6,249 nucleotides of DNA from Candidatus Saccharimonadota bacterium (GCA_017421685.1 JAFOHW010000011.1:1-6249), one strand, 5' to 3'; shown: positions 1-5,939, numbered from the stretch's first letter. Program-made: numbers and translations. Notes: a model not told the origin generated them from the sequence alone.

Positions 1-1
1 A

Positions 2-382
2 AAACTAAAAGTCGAAACCGCTATCGCTAAGAACCTCTCGGTCTGGCTTACTGGGGTCGAAGTTGCCCTAGAAGAATTCGGAAACCTCGGTAGTCTCCCC
101 CGAAACGTTTTACTTTGTGGAGGAGGAGCGAGCCTCTCTTTATTGCAGGAAGAACTTGCTATTTCTGACTGGTATAAGGGTTTACCGTTCTCTCGCCGTC
201 CAGTAATTCATCTTATCGACGTCGCCGAGCTTCCCGATTTAATTATTAAAGACGACGAAGACACTTTAGATCATTCTTTCGCGACAGCGCTAGGCCTCCT
301 TCGAGTCGGAATCGATACGCTCGCCGGCGCCCCAGAAGAAAATAAACTAAGAGCAAAAATCAGTAAACTTCTCCAGAAATAA
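2..382 (+). CDS. C-terminal part of an actin-like ATPase (FtsA/PilM type), 5' end outside window
   Basis: The frame is open from the first bases to a TAA at 380-382, giving 126 residues of a larger protein; the true start is outside the window. The TTG at 143 is internal, because the open frame and the family-like sequence continue upstream of it. Seen: a glycine-rich motif NVLLCGGGASL (about residues 36-46), followed by a charged helix and the segment DHSFATALGLL. In FtsA, PilM and related actin-fold ATPases a GGG/GGS phosphate-binding loop followed near the C-terminus by an A.ALGL motif is typical, so a role in cell division or type IV pilus assembly is the inference. The last 20 residues are Lys/Glu-rich and could form an amphipathic tail, as FtsA uses for membrane contact, but this is weak. 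It could be another member of the same fold; which branch cannot be told from the C-terminus alone. It converges with alaS, with only 21 bases between the stop codons. Confidence 0.6.
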   Translation, partial: KLKVETAIAKNLSVWLTGVEVALEEFGNLGSLPRNVLLCGGGASLSLLQEELAISDWYKGLPFSRRPVIHLIDVAELPDLIIKDDEDTLDHSFATALGLLRVGIDTLAGAPEENKLRAKISKLLQK

Positions 383-405
383 TTGTTGTAAAAAATACAA
401 CAATT
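381..405. terminator. Perfect 10-bp inverted repeat between convergent stop codons, possible weak bidirectional terminator
   Basis: AATTGTTGTA (381-390) and TACAACAATT (396-405) are exact reverse complements around an A5 loop. The hairpin overlaps the TAA of the upstream gene and the TAA of alaS. It has only two G-C pairs and no T-run follows on either strand, so it does not match a classic intrinsic terminator. It may still slow polymerase or protect the 3' ends of both messages. Confidence 0.45.
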
Positions 406-2287
406 ACTCTAGTATTGCTTTAATTCGACGTACTCCCGCAGAAGAAGAACTTTCCTTTACGATTTTGAATTTTCCGATAACTCCTGTATGTTCTACGTGT
501 GGCCCCCCACAAACTTCTCTAGAAACTGGATTATCAAAATCCCCAATCGTATAAACCTTTAACTTATCGGGGTACTTTTCCCAGAACTCGCCATGCGCCT
601 TTAGGGTATCTCGCGCATATTCTTTATCGTATTCCCCAAAAACGACCGGCAAGTCCGCCGAAATCCATTCGTTGACCTGTTTCTCTACCTTCTCGATTTC
701 TTCAGGCGTCATTTTATGGTCTAAATTAAAATCAAATCGAACCCGGTCGGCTGTTATGTTCGAGCCTTTTTGAACAATATCGGGCGAAATTAACTGTTGG
801 AGCGCAGACAGTAAAAGATGCGTCGCAGTGTGATATTTTACGGTTTGTTCACCGTGGTCTTCTAGACCTCCCTTAAACATTCCCTTAGAGGCGGTTTGAC
901 TTCTTTCTCGCTGTTCTCTTAAAGCTTCGTCAAATTCCTGGCGGTAATTCTCAGACAACTTAATTCCCTCACGGTAACATTCTTCAACCGAAAGTTCCAT
1001 CGGAAAACCGTAAGTATCTTGAAGTTTAAATAAATCATATCCGGACAAACTCTCCTTGGATTGTTTAGCGAGTTTTCCTAATTCGCGTAAGCCCTTACTT
1101 AGAGTTTTTCGGAAAGCATTCTCTTCTCGGAGCATGACGTCTAATGCCGTATCCCGATGGGTCAAAATCGAATCCGGAAGTTCTTTATAATTCTCGGCGA
1201 CAATCGGCACAATCTCGGCTAAGAAATTAGACGAAATTCCGAGGTCTAACGCCCTTAGGATCGCTCGTCGAAGTAATCTCCTCATCGCGTAACCTTGGGT
1301 TTTATTCGACGGAACTAATCCTTGTGAAGCTAAGAGATAAGCTCCACGTATATGGTCAGTTATGACTCGCATTTCGTCAGTATTATTGTCGTATTTTTTA
1401 CCAGAAAGCTCTTCTAACTTATCGATAATCGGCTTCATCAAAGAAATCTTAAACACATCGAACGAGCCGATCGAAGCGGCCGTAACTCTTTCCAGACCTG
1501 CGCCAAAATCAACATTTTTCTTTTCTAACTCCGAAAAAGTCCCATCTTCGTTTCGGCGATACTGCATGAAAACTTGATTTCCAATTTCTAAGAATCTTGC
1601 TCCATCGGAAGCTGGGTGTGATAAACCGTATTTTTCGATGTCTTGTTTATCTTCACCAAAATCATAAAATACTTCCGAATCCGGACCACATGGATCTCCA
1701 ATCGGCGTCGTCTCGCATCCTCCTCCTCGGCTCCACCAGTTTTCTTTATCATTGTAGAAGAAAATTCTTTCCCCGGGCTTAATTCCTCGCTTATCTCCAT
1801 TAGACGCCTCTCCAATCTCGACAATTTTCGCCTCAATCCCGACTTCCTGAAAAACCTTTTGCCAAATCTCGGCCGATTCCGTATCTTTCGGAATCCCGTA
1901 TTTTTCATTACCAATAAAACACGAAACATAAATTTTTTCTGGATCTAGCCCGATTTCTTTCGTTAAAAATTCAAAAAAGTTCCGAATCTGCTCTTCTTTG
2001 AAATAATCTCCTAGCGACCAGTTCCCAAGCATCTCAAAAACCGTAGTGTGTCTCGGGTCGCCAACTTCCTCGATGTCCTGAAGTCTCATCGAAGGTTGGG
2101 AATCGCAAAGCCTTGTTCCGAGAGGATGCTCTTTTCCTAGAAGATAAGGCAAAAGCGGTTGCATTCCTGAACCTGTAAATAAAGTCGTCGGATCGCCCTC
2201 TAAAACTAACGGCGCTGGCTGGATAGCTTTATGGCCTTTTGAAATTTGAAAATCTAAAAATTTTTTTCTAACTGTATTCGCGTCCAT
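404..2287 (-). CDS. alaS: Alanine--tRNA ligase, compact form lacking the barrel and C-Ala domains
   Basis: The product charges tRNA-Ala with alanine in the cytoplasm and hydrolyses mischarged Ser/Gly-tRNA-Ala. The class II catalytic core is clear: TTLFTGSGMQPL (34-45), HTTVFEMLGNWSLGDYF (80-96) and motif 3 GAGLERV (262-268). The tRNA-recognition helices follow, with MRRLLRRA (335-342) and DTYGFPMELS (424-433). The editing (SAD) domain keeps both zinc/catalytic motifs, HTATH (486-490) and CGGPH (593-597). The protein stops at 627 residues, whereas the E. coli enzyme has about 875. Two parts are missing: the beta-barrel carrying the YAESGGQ motif that normally separates the helical and editing domains, and everything after the SAD domain, including the C-Ala dimerisation domain. 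Both ends of each gap are clean, so this looks like a natural short form, not a broken gene. The ATG at 2287 fits the conserved N-terminus. No Shine-Dalgarno site precedes it, and a TATAAT box lies 7 bases upstream. Confidence 0.96.
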   Translation of the reverse strand: MDANTVRKKFLDFQISKGHKAIQPAPLVLEGDPTTLFTGSGMQPLLPYLLGKEHPLGTRLCDSQPSMRLQDIEEVGDPRHTTVFEMLGNWSLGDYFKEEQIRNFFEFLTKEIGLDPEKIYVSCFIGNEKYGIPKDTESAEIWQKVFQEVGIEAKIVEIGEASNGDKRGIKPGERIFFYNDKENWWSRGGGCETTPIGDPCGPDSEVFYDFGEDKQDIEKYGLSHPASDGARFLEIGNQVFMQYRRNEDGTFSELEKKNVDFGAGLERVTAASIGSFDVFKISLMKPIIDKLEELSGKKYDNNTDEMRVITDHIRGAYLLASQGLVPSNKTQGYAMRRLLRRAILRALDLGISSNFLAEIVPIVAENYKELPDSILTHRDTALDVMLREENAFRKTLSKGLRELGKLAKQSKESLSGYDLFKLQDTYGFPMELSVEECYREGIKLSENYRQEFDEALREQRERSQTASKGMFKGGLEDHGEQTVKYHTATHLLLSALQQLISPDIVQKGSNITADRVRFDFNLDHKMTPEEIEKVEKQVNEWISADLPVVFGEYDKEYARDTLKAHGEFWEKYPDKLKVYTIGDFDNPVSREVCGGPHVEHTGVIGKFKIVKESSSSAGVRRIKAILE

Positions 2288-2294
2288 GTCAACA

Positions 2295-2303
2295 ATTATA
2301 TCA
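2295..2303 (-). promoter_or_regulatory. Extended -10 promoter of alaS, predicted leaderless start
   Basis: On the minus strand TGATATAAT is a consensus -10 with the extended TGn motif. Only 7 bases separate it from the alaS ATG, the usual distance from -10 to the transcription start, so the message should begin at or within a base or two of the ATG. No good -35 hexamer is present at 16-18 bases, as expected when an extended -10 compensates. Confidence 0.65.
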
Positions 2304-2330
2304 TAATAGAGGATTTCGTGAGAAAAACTA

Positions 2331-2357
2331 TTGTTTTCAAAACTTTTATGTTAAAAT
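2331..2357 (+). promoter_or_regulatory. Sigma70-type promoter of the 2378 surface protein gene
   Basis: TAAAAT at 2352-2357 is preceded by TGT at 2349-2351, giving an extended -10. A weak -35 candidate TTGTTT sits at 2331-2336 with a short 15-base spacer. The predicted start near 2364 gives a leader of about 14 bases that just includes the Shine-Dalgarno site. This promoter lies downstream of the GTG at 2318, which argues against that upstream start. Confidence 0.55.
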
Positions 2358-2365
2358 GGACTCAC

Positions 2366-2371
2366 GAGGAG
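2366..2371 (+). promoter_or_regulatory. Shine-Dalgarno site that fixes the start at 2378
   Basis: GAGGAG lies 6 bases upstream of ATG 2378. It decides between this start and the in-frame GTG at 2318: the signal peptide begins directly at the ATG, and the GTG would add 20 non-signal residues in front of it. Confidence 0.75.
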
Positions 2372-2377
2372 CATTTT

Positions 2378-4258
2378 ATGAACATAAGACAAAAATTTTC
2401 CATACTTAGCGGGGCGCTTTGCCTAACTACTTCTATTGCCTCTTTTTCTCTTTTACATTTACCGGCGTTAGCCGACGATTCTGTTGTTGATAATATATCT
2501 ATAACCGTTCCGTCTTCCTGTACTTTGACTAATACTATAGATACGGCACATACTGCTTCGATCATGCCTGGTAACTATGAGGACGATATTGGGACGACGA
2601 CGCTGAAGAGTGTCTGTAATGACCAGAATGGGTACGCGATATACGCGATTGGTTTTTCTAATGATACATATGGTAATACCGAAATGATTAGTGATACCGC
2701 TGGGACCGGAAACATTGTGACCGGAACCGCAGTAAGCGGAAATGCGTCTAACTGGGCCATGAAGCTTAATCCAGTTTCCGGGACTTATGCGCCGACGATT
2801 GATAATGGATTCGGGAGCTATAGCTCAGTTCCTACCTCATATACGAAGGTCGCACATTTTGTAGGCTCTACCGACGCGACCGTTGGCTCTTCAATCCAAT
2901 CTACTTACGCAGTCTACGTCTCCCCGACCCAAATGGCCGCGACTTATACTGGAAAAGTCCGCTATACCCTAGTCCATCCTAATGACGCTGGCGCCCCTCC
3001 CCAGCCACAGGTTACTAACTCTGGAAAGATTGGCTACTTTCCTAACGCTAGCGGAGTAGTAGATTCTATGGGAGATCAGAGTATAACAAACACAGCGACA
3101 TCTACTACGCTTTGGGCGACAAACTTTAAACGTCCAGGATATGGCTTTGTTGGATGGAGTGACGCGTTTGATTATGTAGCTAATGTAGGTAGTGAGTCTA
3201 ACCCTAATGCGCATATTTATGGACCGAATGAAGATATTACTTTTACAGCGGGTCAATATTCAGGAGATAATCCAGGACTAAGCCTTTATGCTGTTTGGGT
3301 TAAGTCTGCAGGTAATCTCCAGAACTGGACTTGTCCAGACAATACTGCTATGCCGATAGGAAAGGTTACTGCTCTTACTGATACTAGAGATAATGATACC
3401 TACGCCGTAGCAAAACTAACTGATGGTAAATGTTGGATGATAGAGAACTTAAGGCTAGATTATGACGCCAGCGGGAATTCAGATGGATCACTAGCCCAAG
3501 GATACGGCGGAACTCCTGGAACTTATGGAACCTTCTCTGGACTAGCTAAACCAGAAACTGCTAACTTTAGCAGCACTACTCCAGTAGTAGCCAATAGTAG
3601 GTATACTTCAGATGGAACTAATAGTATATATAATGATACTACTAACCCAGTAACACTAACCGATATAGGAACTACTAACTATCCAGCATTCAGAATGCCT
3701 AGGTATAACAACAATAACACTAATACAGATACAACTTTGAATCCTAACACTAATGTAGCTAATATGACTACGACAGACCAAAATGTATATGGTTACGGTA
3801 ACTACTATACATGGCATTCGGCTATAGCTAATACTACATATTATAGTAGTCCTACAGCTACAGATTCTAATGGTAAAACAAGTGAGACCGTGAACACTTC
3901 TCTATGTCCTAAAGGATGGAGACTACCATATGGAAGAAGCACAGGCAAAGGTGCTACTGCTGGAGGATTCTCGTATCTAGACAAACAATTAGGAGGAAAT
4001 GGAGCAACTCAGTCTAGTACTGCAGGAACTACTCAGTCTAAAGTCTGGCGTAGCTTCCCGAATAACTTTCTCTATTCCGGCAACTTCGATAGTGCTTCGC
4101 CGAGCCTTCGAGGTAGCTACGGGTACTATTGGTCCTCTACCGCAAGCAATAACAACCGTTCGTACGGCCTACTCTTAGGCAGTACGGATTTGCACCCTGG
4201 TACCAATTACCGCAATAGGTACCTCGGGCAAAGCATTAGGTGTATTACAGATAGTTAG
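2378..4258 (+). CDS. Secreted surface protein with InlB-like repeat and C-terminal FISUMP domain
   Basis: This is a 626-residue protein with an N-terminal signal peptide: MNIRQK, a hydrophobic stretch, then ALA (30-32) before DD as the probable signal peptidase I site. Residues 33-205 form a Ser/Thr-rich, beta-type region with motifs such as SITVPSSCTLT and TYAVYVS. Residues about 216-308 resemble an InlB B-repeat / Listeria-Bacteroides repeat (KIGYFPN, RPGYGFVGWSD, LSLYAVWVK). Residues about 319-622 match the Fibrobacter succinogenes major paralogous (FISUMP) domain: TCPDN, DTRDNDTYAVAKL, DGKCWMIENLRL, LCPKGWRLPYG, YGYYWSSTAS and SIRC. It has four conserved cysteines. No LPXTG motif or C-terminal membrane helix is seen, so attachment is unclear. 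Function is inferred only: a cell-surface or released binding protein, perhaps for host contact. Codon use is mosaic. Arginines from about 3390 to 4035 are all AGA/AGG, then switch to CGN between 4043 and about 4213. An Asn/Thr-rich tract lies at residues 443-461. The upstream GTG 2318 was rejected as the start. Confidence 0.85.
   Translation: MNIRQKFSILSGALCLTTSIASFSLLHLPALADDSVVDNISITVPSSCTLTNTIDTAHTASIMPGNYEDDIGTTTLKSVCNDQNGYAIYAIGFSNDTYGNTEMISDTAGTGNIVTGTAVSGNASNWAMKLNPVSGTYAPTIDNGFGSYSSVPTSYTKVAHFVGSTDATVGSSIQSTYAVYVSPTQMAATYTGKVRYTLVHPNDAGAPPQPQVTNSGKIGYFPNASGVVDSMGDQSITNTATSTTLWATNFKRPGYGFVGWSDAFDYVANVGSESNPNAHIYGPNEDITFTAGQYSGDNPGLSLYAVWVKSAGNLQNWTCPDNTAMPIGKVTALTDTRDNDTYAVAKLTDGKCWMIENLRLDYDASGNSDGSLAQGYGGTPGTYGTFSGLAKPETANFSSTTPVVANSRYTSDGTNSIYNDTTNPVTLTDIGTTNYPAFRMPRYNNNNTNTDTTLNPNTNVANMTTTDQNVYGYGNYYTWHSAIANTTYYSSPTATDSNGKTSETVNTSLCPKGWRLPYGRSTGKGATAGGFSYLDKQLGGNGATQSSTAGTTQSKVWRSFPNNFLYSGNFDSASPSLRGSYGYYWSSTASNNNRSYGLLLGSTDLHPGTNYRNRYLGQSIRCITDS
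4043..4246 (+). other. C-terminal FISUMP segment with different codon use, candidate variable cassette
   Basis: This block encodes residues 556 to the final cysteine region. It is more GC-rich than the preceding 500 bases, and its arginines are CGT, CGA, CGT and CGC before reverting to AGG at 4217 and in the last SIRC. It contains YYWSS followed by Asn-rich residues and ends in RYLGQSIRC, the same position and residue style seen in C-lectin-like proteins diversified by retroelements. No reverse transcriptase or template repeat is in the window, so diversification is only a hypothesis. Gene conversion with a paralogue would also explain it. Confidence 0.3.
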
Positions 4259-4295
4259 TATTAGCCGTTTTCCTTCCTGGAGGAGGTTAAGATAA

Positions 4296-4351
4296 TTTCG
4301 GTTTTATTTTGAGTATTGTAAAACGCTTAAGGATTTTACGAAAAGCCGAAA
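4296..4351 (+). other. Two-tier stem-loop downstream of the surface protein gene
   Basis: The outer arms TTTCGGTTTT (4296-4305) and AAAGCCGAAA (4342-4351) pair over 10 positions with one G-U. The inner arms GTAAAA (4318-4323) and TTTTAC (4334-4339) pair perfectly around a 10-base loop containing CTTAAG. No T-run follows, so it is not a classic intrinsic terminator. It may end or stabilise the 3' end of the surface protein message, which has no other terminator before the next gene. Confidence 0.35.
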
Positions 4352-4375
4352 ACCCTGAAACATATTAAAACCCTC

Positions 4376-4404
4376 TTGCTTTTTTAAACAAAATCTGCTT
4401 AAAT
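4376..4404 (+). promoter_or_regulatory. Promoter of the small membrane protein gene
   Basis: TTGCTT (4376-4381), a 17-base spacer and TTAAAT (4399-4404) form a sigma70-type promoter. The -10 is directly preceded by TGC, the extended -10 motif. The predicted start near 4411 gives a leader of about 30 bases with a Shine-Dalgarno site. Confidence 0.55.
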
Positions 4405-4427
4405 AAGAACAAGCATTATTAAAAATA

Positions 4428-4434
4428 AAAGGAG
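4428..4434 (+). promoter_or_regulatory. Shine-Dalgarno site of the 4442 gene
   Basis: AAAGGAG ends 7 bases before ATG 4442, an ideal spacing. It supports this short gene as real, together with its own promoter and terminator. Confidence 0.75.
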
Positions 4435-4441
4435 CCAAAAA

Positions 4442-4645
4442 ATGGCACAAGCAAAAAAGAAAACTGCGACAAAAACTGCGAAGAAAAATACAGCACGCCA
4501 GCAAACCTGTAGAAAGAACTGTACTAAGACTGCAAAAAAACAACAACAAGGCCAAGCCGATAAGATTCATGTCTATATCGTTACCGCCATGGCGATTGTT
4601 GCTGGAGTTCTTCTCTGCGCGAATGCCGCGATGATGATGGTCTAG
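4442..4645 (+). CDS. Small protein with lysine-rich H1-like tail and one membrane helix, unknown function
   Basis: This 67-residue gene has its own promoter, Shine-Dalgarno site and strong terminator, so it is very likely expressed as a single-gene unit. Residues 4-33 hold about 12 Lys/Arg among Ala, Thr and Gln in a pattern such as KKKTATKTAKK, like the tails of histone-H1-like bacterial proteins. Two cysteines (23 and 27) sit within this basic part. A Gln-rich linker (34-38) leads to a hydrophobic segment at about 44-63 and a short Met-rich end. By the positive-inside rule the basic tail should face the cytoplasm and the helix should be the membrane anchor. I do not recognise the family. 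Possible roles are tethering nucleic acid or acidic partners to the membrane, but nothing in the sequence proves this. The basic tail could also simply set membrane topology. Confidence 0.8.
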   Translation: MAQAKKKTATKTAKKNTARQQTCRKNCTKTAKKQQQGQADKIHVYIVTAMAIVAGVLLCANAAMMMV

Positions 4646-4658
4646 CTAGGACACCTAT

Positions 4659-4682
4659 AATGCCCCGTCTGGGGCATTTTTT
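4659..4682 (+). terminator. Strong intrinsic terminator after the 4442 gene
   Basis: AATGCCCC (4659-4666) pairs perfectly with GGGGCATT (4671-4678) around a GTCT loop, and the T-run extends to 4682. It lies 14 bases past the TAG of the small gene. On the other strand the hairpin is not followed by T residues, so it should act poorly for mnmA, which converges from the right and ends at 4687. Confidence 0.93.
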
Positions 4683-4686
4683 ATCT

Positions 4687-5933
4687 CTACTTTATAATCC
4701 CGCCCCCAAGACAAATCTCCCCATTATATAAAACTGCTGATTGACCGCTTGCTGGACGCTTAATCTTTGTTTTGAAAACTAGTTTCTTCCCATCGAAAAC
4801 CGCTGGAATTAAGGGTGCTCGGTGACGTAGCCTAACTTGTACTGGAAAATTATTTGCCCCAGAGTCAACTTGTCCATCCGTATCTGCCGAAGATTTATTC
4901 CGTTGTCGGCTTGACAACAGCGAGCATGCTCCCGAGCTGACTGAATTTTTACTTCGAATTACGACGTCAGTTAATTCAAGTTCCTTGACCCAGAGATTTT
5001 CGTCGTTCAAGTTTTTCGAAACATAAACTATATTGTTTTGATATCTTTTTTAACGACATAATAAGGTAACCCATCATTGACTGCCCCTTTTTCTCCAGAC
5101 AAATACAACCCATGACGTTGTCCGATCGTATAAAACACCGCGCCCTCATGATAACCTAAAACTTTATCACTCTCAATTTCTCGGATTTCCCCCGGAGAAA
5201 TTTCGATATATTCCTTCAAAAAGTCTTTCATCCCAACTTCCCCAACAAAACAAACCCCCATCGACTCCTTCTTATACGCATTATGTAACCCGTGTTTCTC
5301 CGCTATTTTCTTAACTTCCGGCTTTTTCATCTCTCCAATCGGGAAGATTGTTCGCTTTAAAGCCTCGTCTGAGATTCGGTATAAGAAATAAGTCTGATCT
5401 TTATTCTCGTCAGTAGCTCTGAGTAAAACTGGGATGTATGATTCGTCTAGCTCGAGAGCATGTTCGCCGTCGTCGAGCCGACGACGGCAGAACGAGTCCC
5501 CCGTAAAGACGGGCGGACGAGTGGGCTCGAGAGTAGATGAATCATGCATCCCCACTCTTGCATAATGCCCCGTCGCAATAAAATCCGCCCCATCTTTCAT
5601 CGCTTTTTCATAAAAAAGTTTAAATTTTATTTCCTGATTACACATGATGTCGGGATTAGGCGTATTTCCCTTTCTAAACTCGGAAAGCATATATTCAACG
5701 ACTTTTTCACGGTAGTCCTTCTCGAAATCATAGACCTTAAAATCTATCCCAAGCTTAACCGCGACTCTTTTCGCGTCAGCTAAATCCTCCGCCCAAGGGC
5801 ATTTCATCCCTGGTAGATCTTGAGACCAATTTTTCATGTAAACGCCAACAACATTATACCCCTGCTCCTTTAAAAGCAAAGCCGATACGCTAGAGTCGAC
5901 TCCCCCGCTCATCCCAACATAAACAGTTTTCAT
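4687..5933 (-). CDS. mnmA: tRNA-specific 2-thiouridylase MnmA, split by a frameshift and carrying two in-frame insertions
   Basis: MnmA uses ATP and a relayed sulfur to make 2-thiouridine at wobble position 34 of tRNA-Lys, -Glu and -Gln. Part one (5933 to the TAG at 5028-5030, 301 residues) has the PP-loop SGGVDSS (9-15), the catalytic Cys98 in PNPDIMCNQEIKF, GHYAR (122-126), NKDQTYFLY (177-185), the second catalytic Cys228 in MGVCFVGE, and IGQRHGL. Part two (5027 down to 4687) is in another frame and encodes the C-terminal barrel: VQVRLRHR, then PASGQSAVLYNGEICLGGGII. One extra A in the A4 run at 5036-5039 would join them as KKDIKNNIVYVSKN, close to E. coli VDKDVENNILVV, giving about 415 residues against 368 in E. 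coli. The excess comes from two added segments, at 5431-5552 and about 4847-4947. All key residues survive, so either the gene works and the sequence has an error, or it was inactivated very recently. ATG 5933 fits the family N-terminus; there is no Shine-Dalgarno site. Confidence 0.92.
4847..4947 (-). repeat. Decayed second copy of the palindromic element, in-frame in the MnmA C-terminal domain
   Basis: Read on the minus strand, this segment aligns with the plus strand of 5440-5543. In the best block (5440-5487 against 4947-4900) 37 of 48 bases match without a gap, and 10 of the 11 differences are transitions. After a 3-base gap, weaker similarity continues to the end. The apical hairpin GTTGTC/GACAAC (4902-4907 and 4912-4917) is kept, with one C-G pair of the other copy replaced by T-A. 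It encodes a Ser-rich stretch between LTDVVIRSK and NFPVQVRLRHR, where E. coli MnmA has only about 12 residues. Its orientation relative to the gene is opposite to that of the first copy. Confidence 0.65.
5431..5552. repeat. Palindromic element with three stems inserted in-frame in mnmA
   Basis: The outer arms 5431-5456 and 5526-5552 pair over about 25 bp with two G-T pairs and one small internal loop. Inside are two hairpins. The first (5462-5493) has the perfect core GCCGTCGTCG / CGACGACGGC with an AGC loop, extended by GTTC/GAAC across a bulge. The second (5496-5518) is CCCGT/ACGGG with an AAAG loop, extended by GTCC/GGAC across a bulge. The whole can fold as a three-way junction in DNA or RNA. 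It supplies about 41 codons (residues 128-168) between GHYARV and LLRATDENKDQ, where E. coli has about 9 residues, and it contains no stop. Its core is clearly richer in GC than the flanking mnmA sequence. Confidence 0.85.
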
Positions 5934-5939
5934 AAATAT

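Noticed and set aside
1111..1135. Possible third copy of the palindromic element in alaS, because CTCGGAGCATG resembles part of it
   Set aside because: The match is about 11 bases only, no hairpin surrounds it, and the encoded residues are normal conserved AlaRS sequence with no insertion.
1588..1948. Open frames in both directions within alaS, including an Arg-rich 113-codon frame
   Set aside because: They overlap the highly conserved alaS catalytic domain in other frames, and have no promoter, Shine-Dalgarno site or recognisable domain.
2318..2377. GTG start giving a 646-residue version of the surface protein
   Set aside because: The -10 box at 2352-2357 lies downstream of the GTG, the Shine-Dalgarno site serves ATG 2378, and the signal peptide begins at that ATG.
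4279..4320. Strong Shine-Dalgarno-like GGAGGAGG at 4279-4286 that might start a small gene
   Set aside because: No ATG, GTG or TTG lies at a usable distance. The nearest TTG (4309) is over 20 bases away and opens only 19 codons.
4304..4570. 88-codon hydrophobic frame antisense to the 4442 gene
   Set aside because: It is the complement of a lysine-rich gene with clear promoter, Shine-Dalgarno site and terminator. The Phe/Leu/Cys richness is a by-product of the A-rich coding strand.
5028..5051. Programmed -1 frameshifting or transcriptional slippage in mnmA
   Set aside because: The bases ATC AAA ACA do not allow re-pairing in the -1 frame as a slippery heptamer needs, and runs of A4 and A6 are short for polymerase slippage. 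A missing base is simpler.
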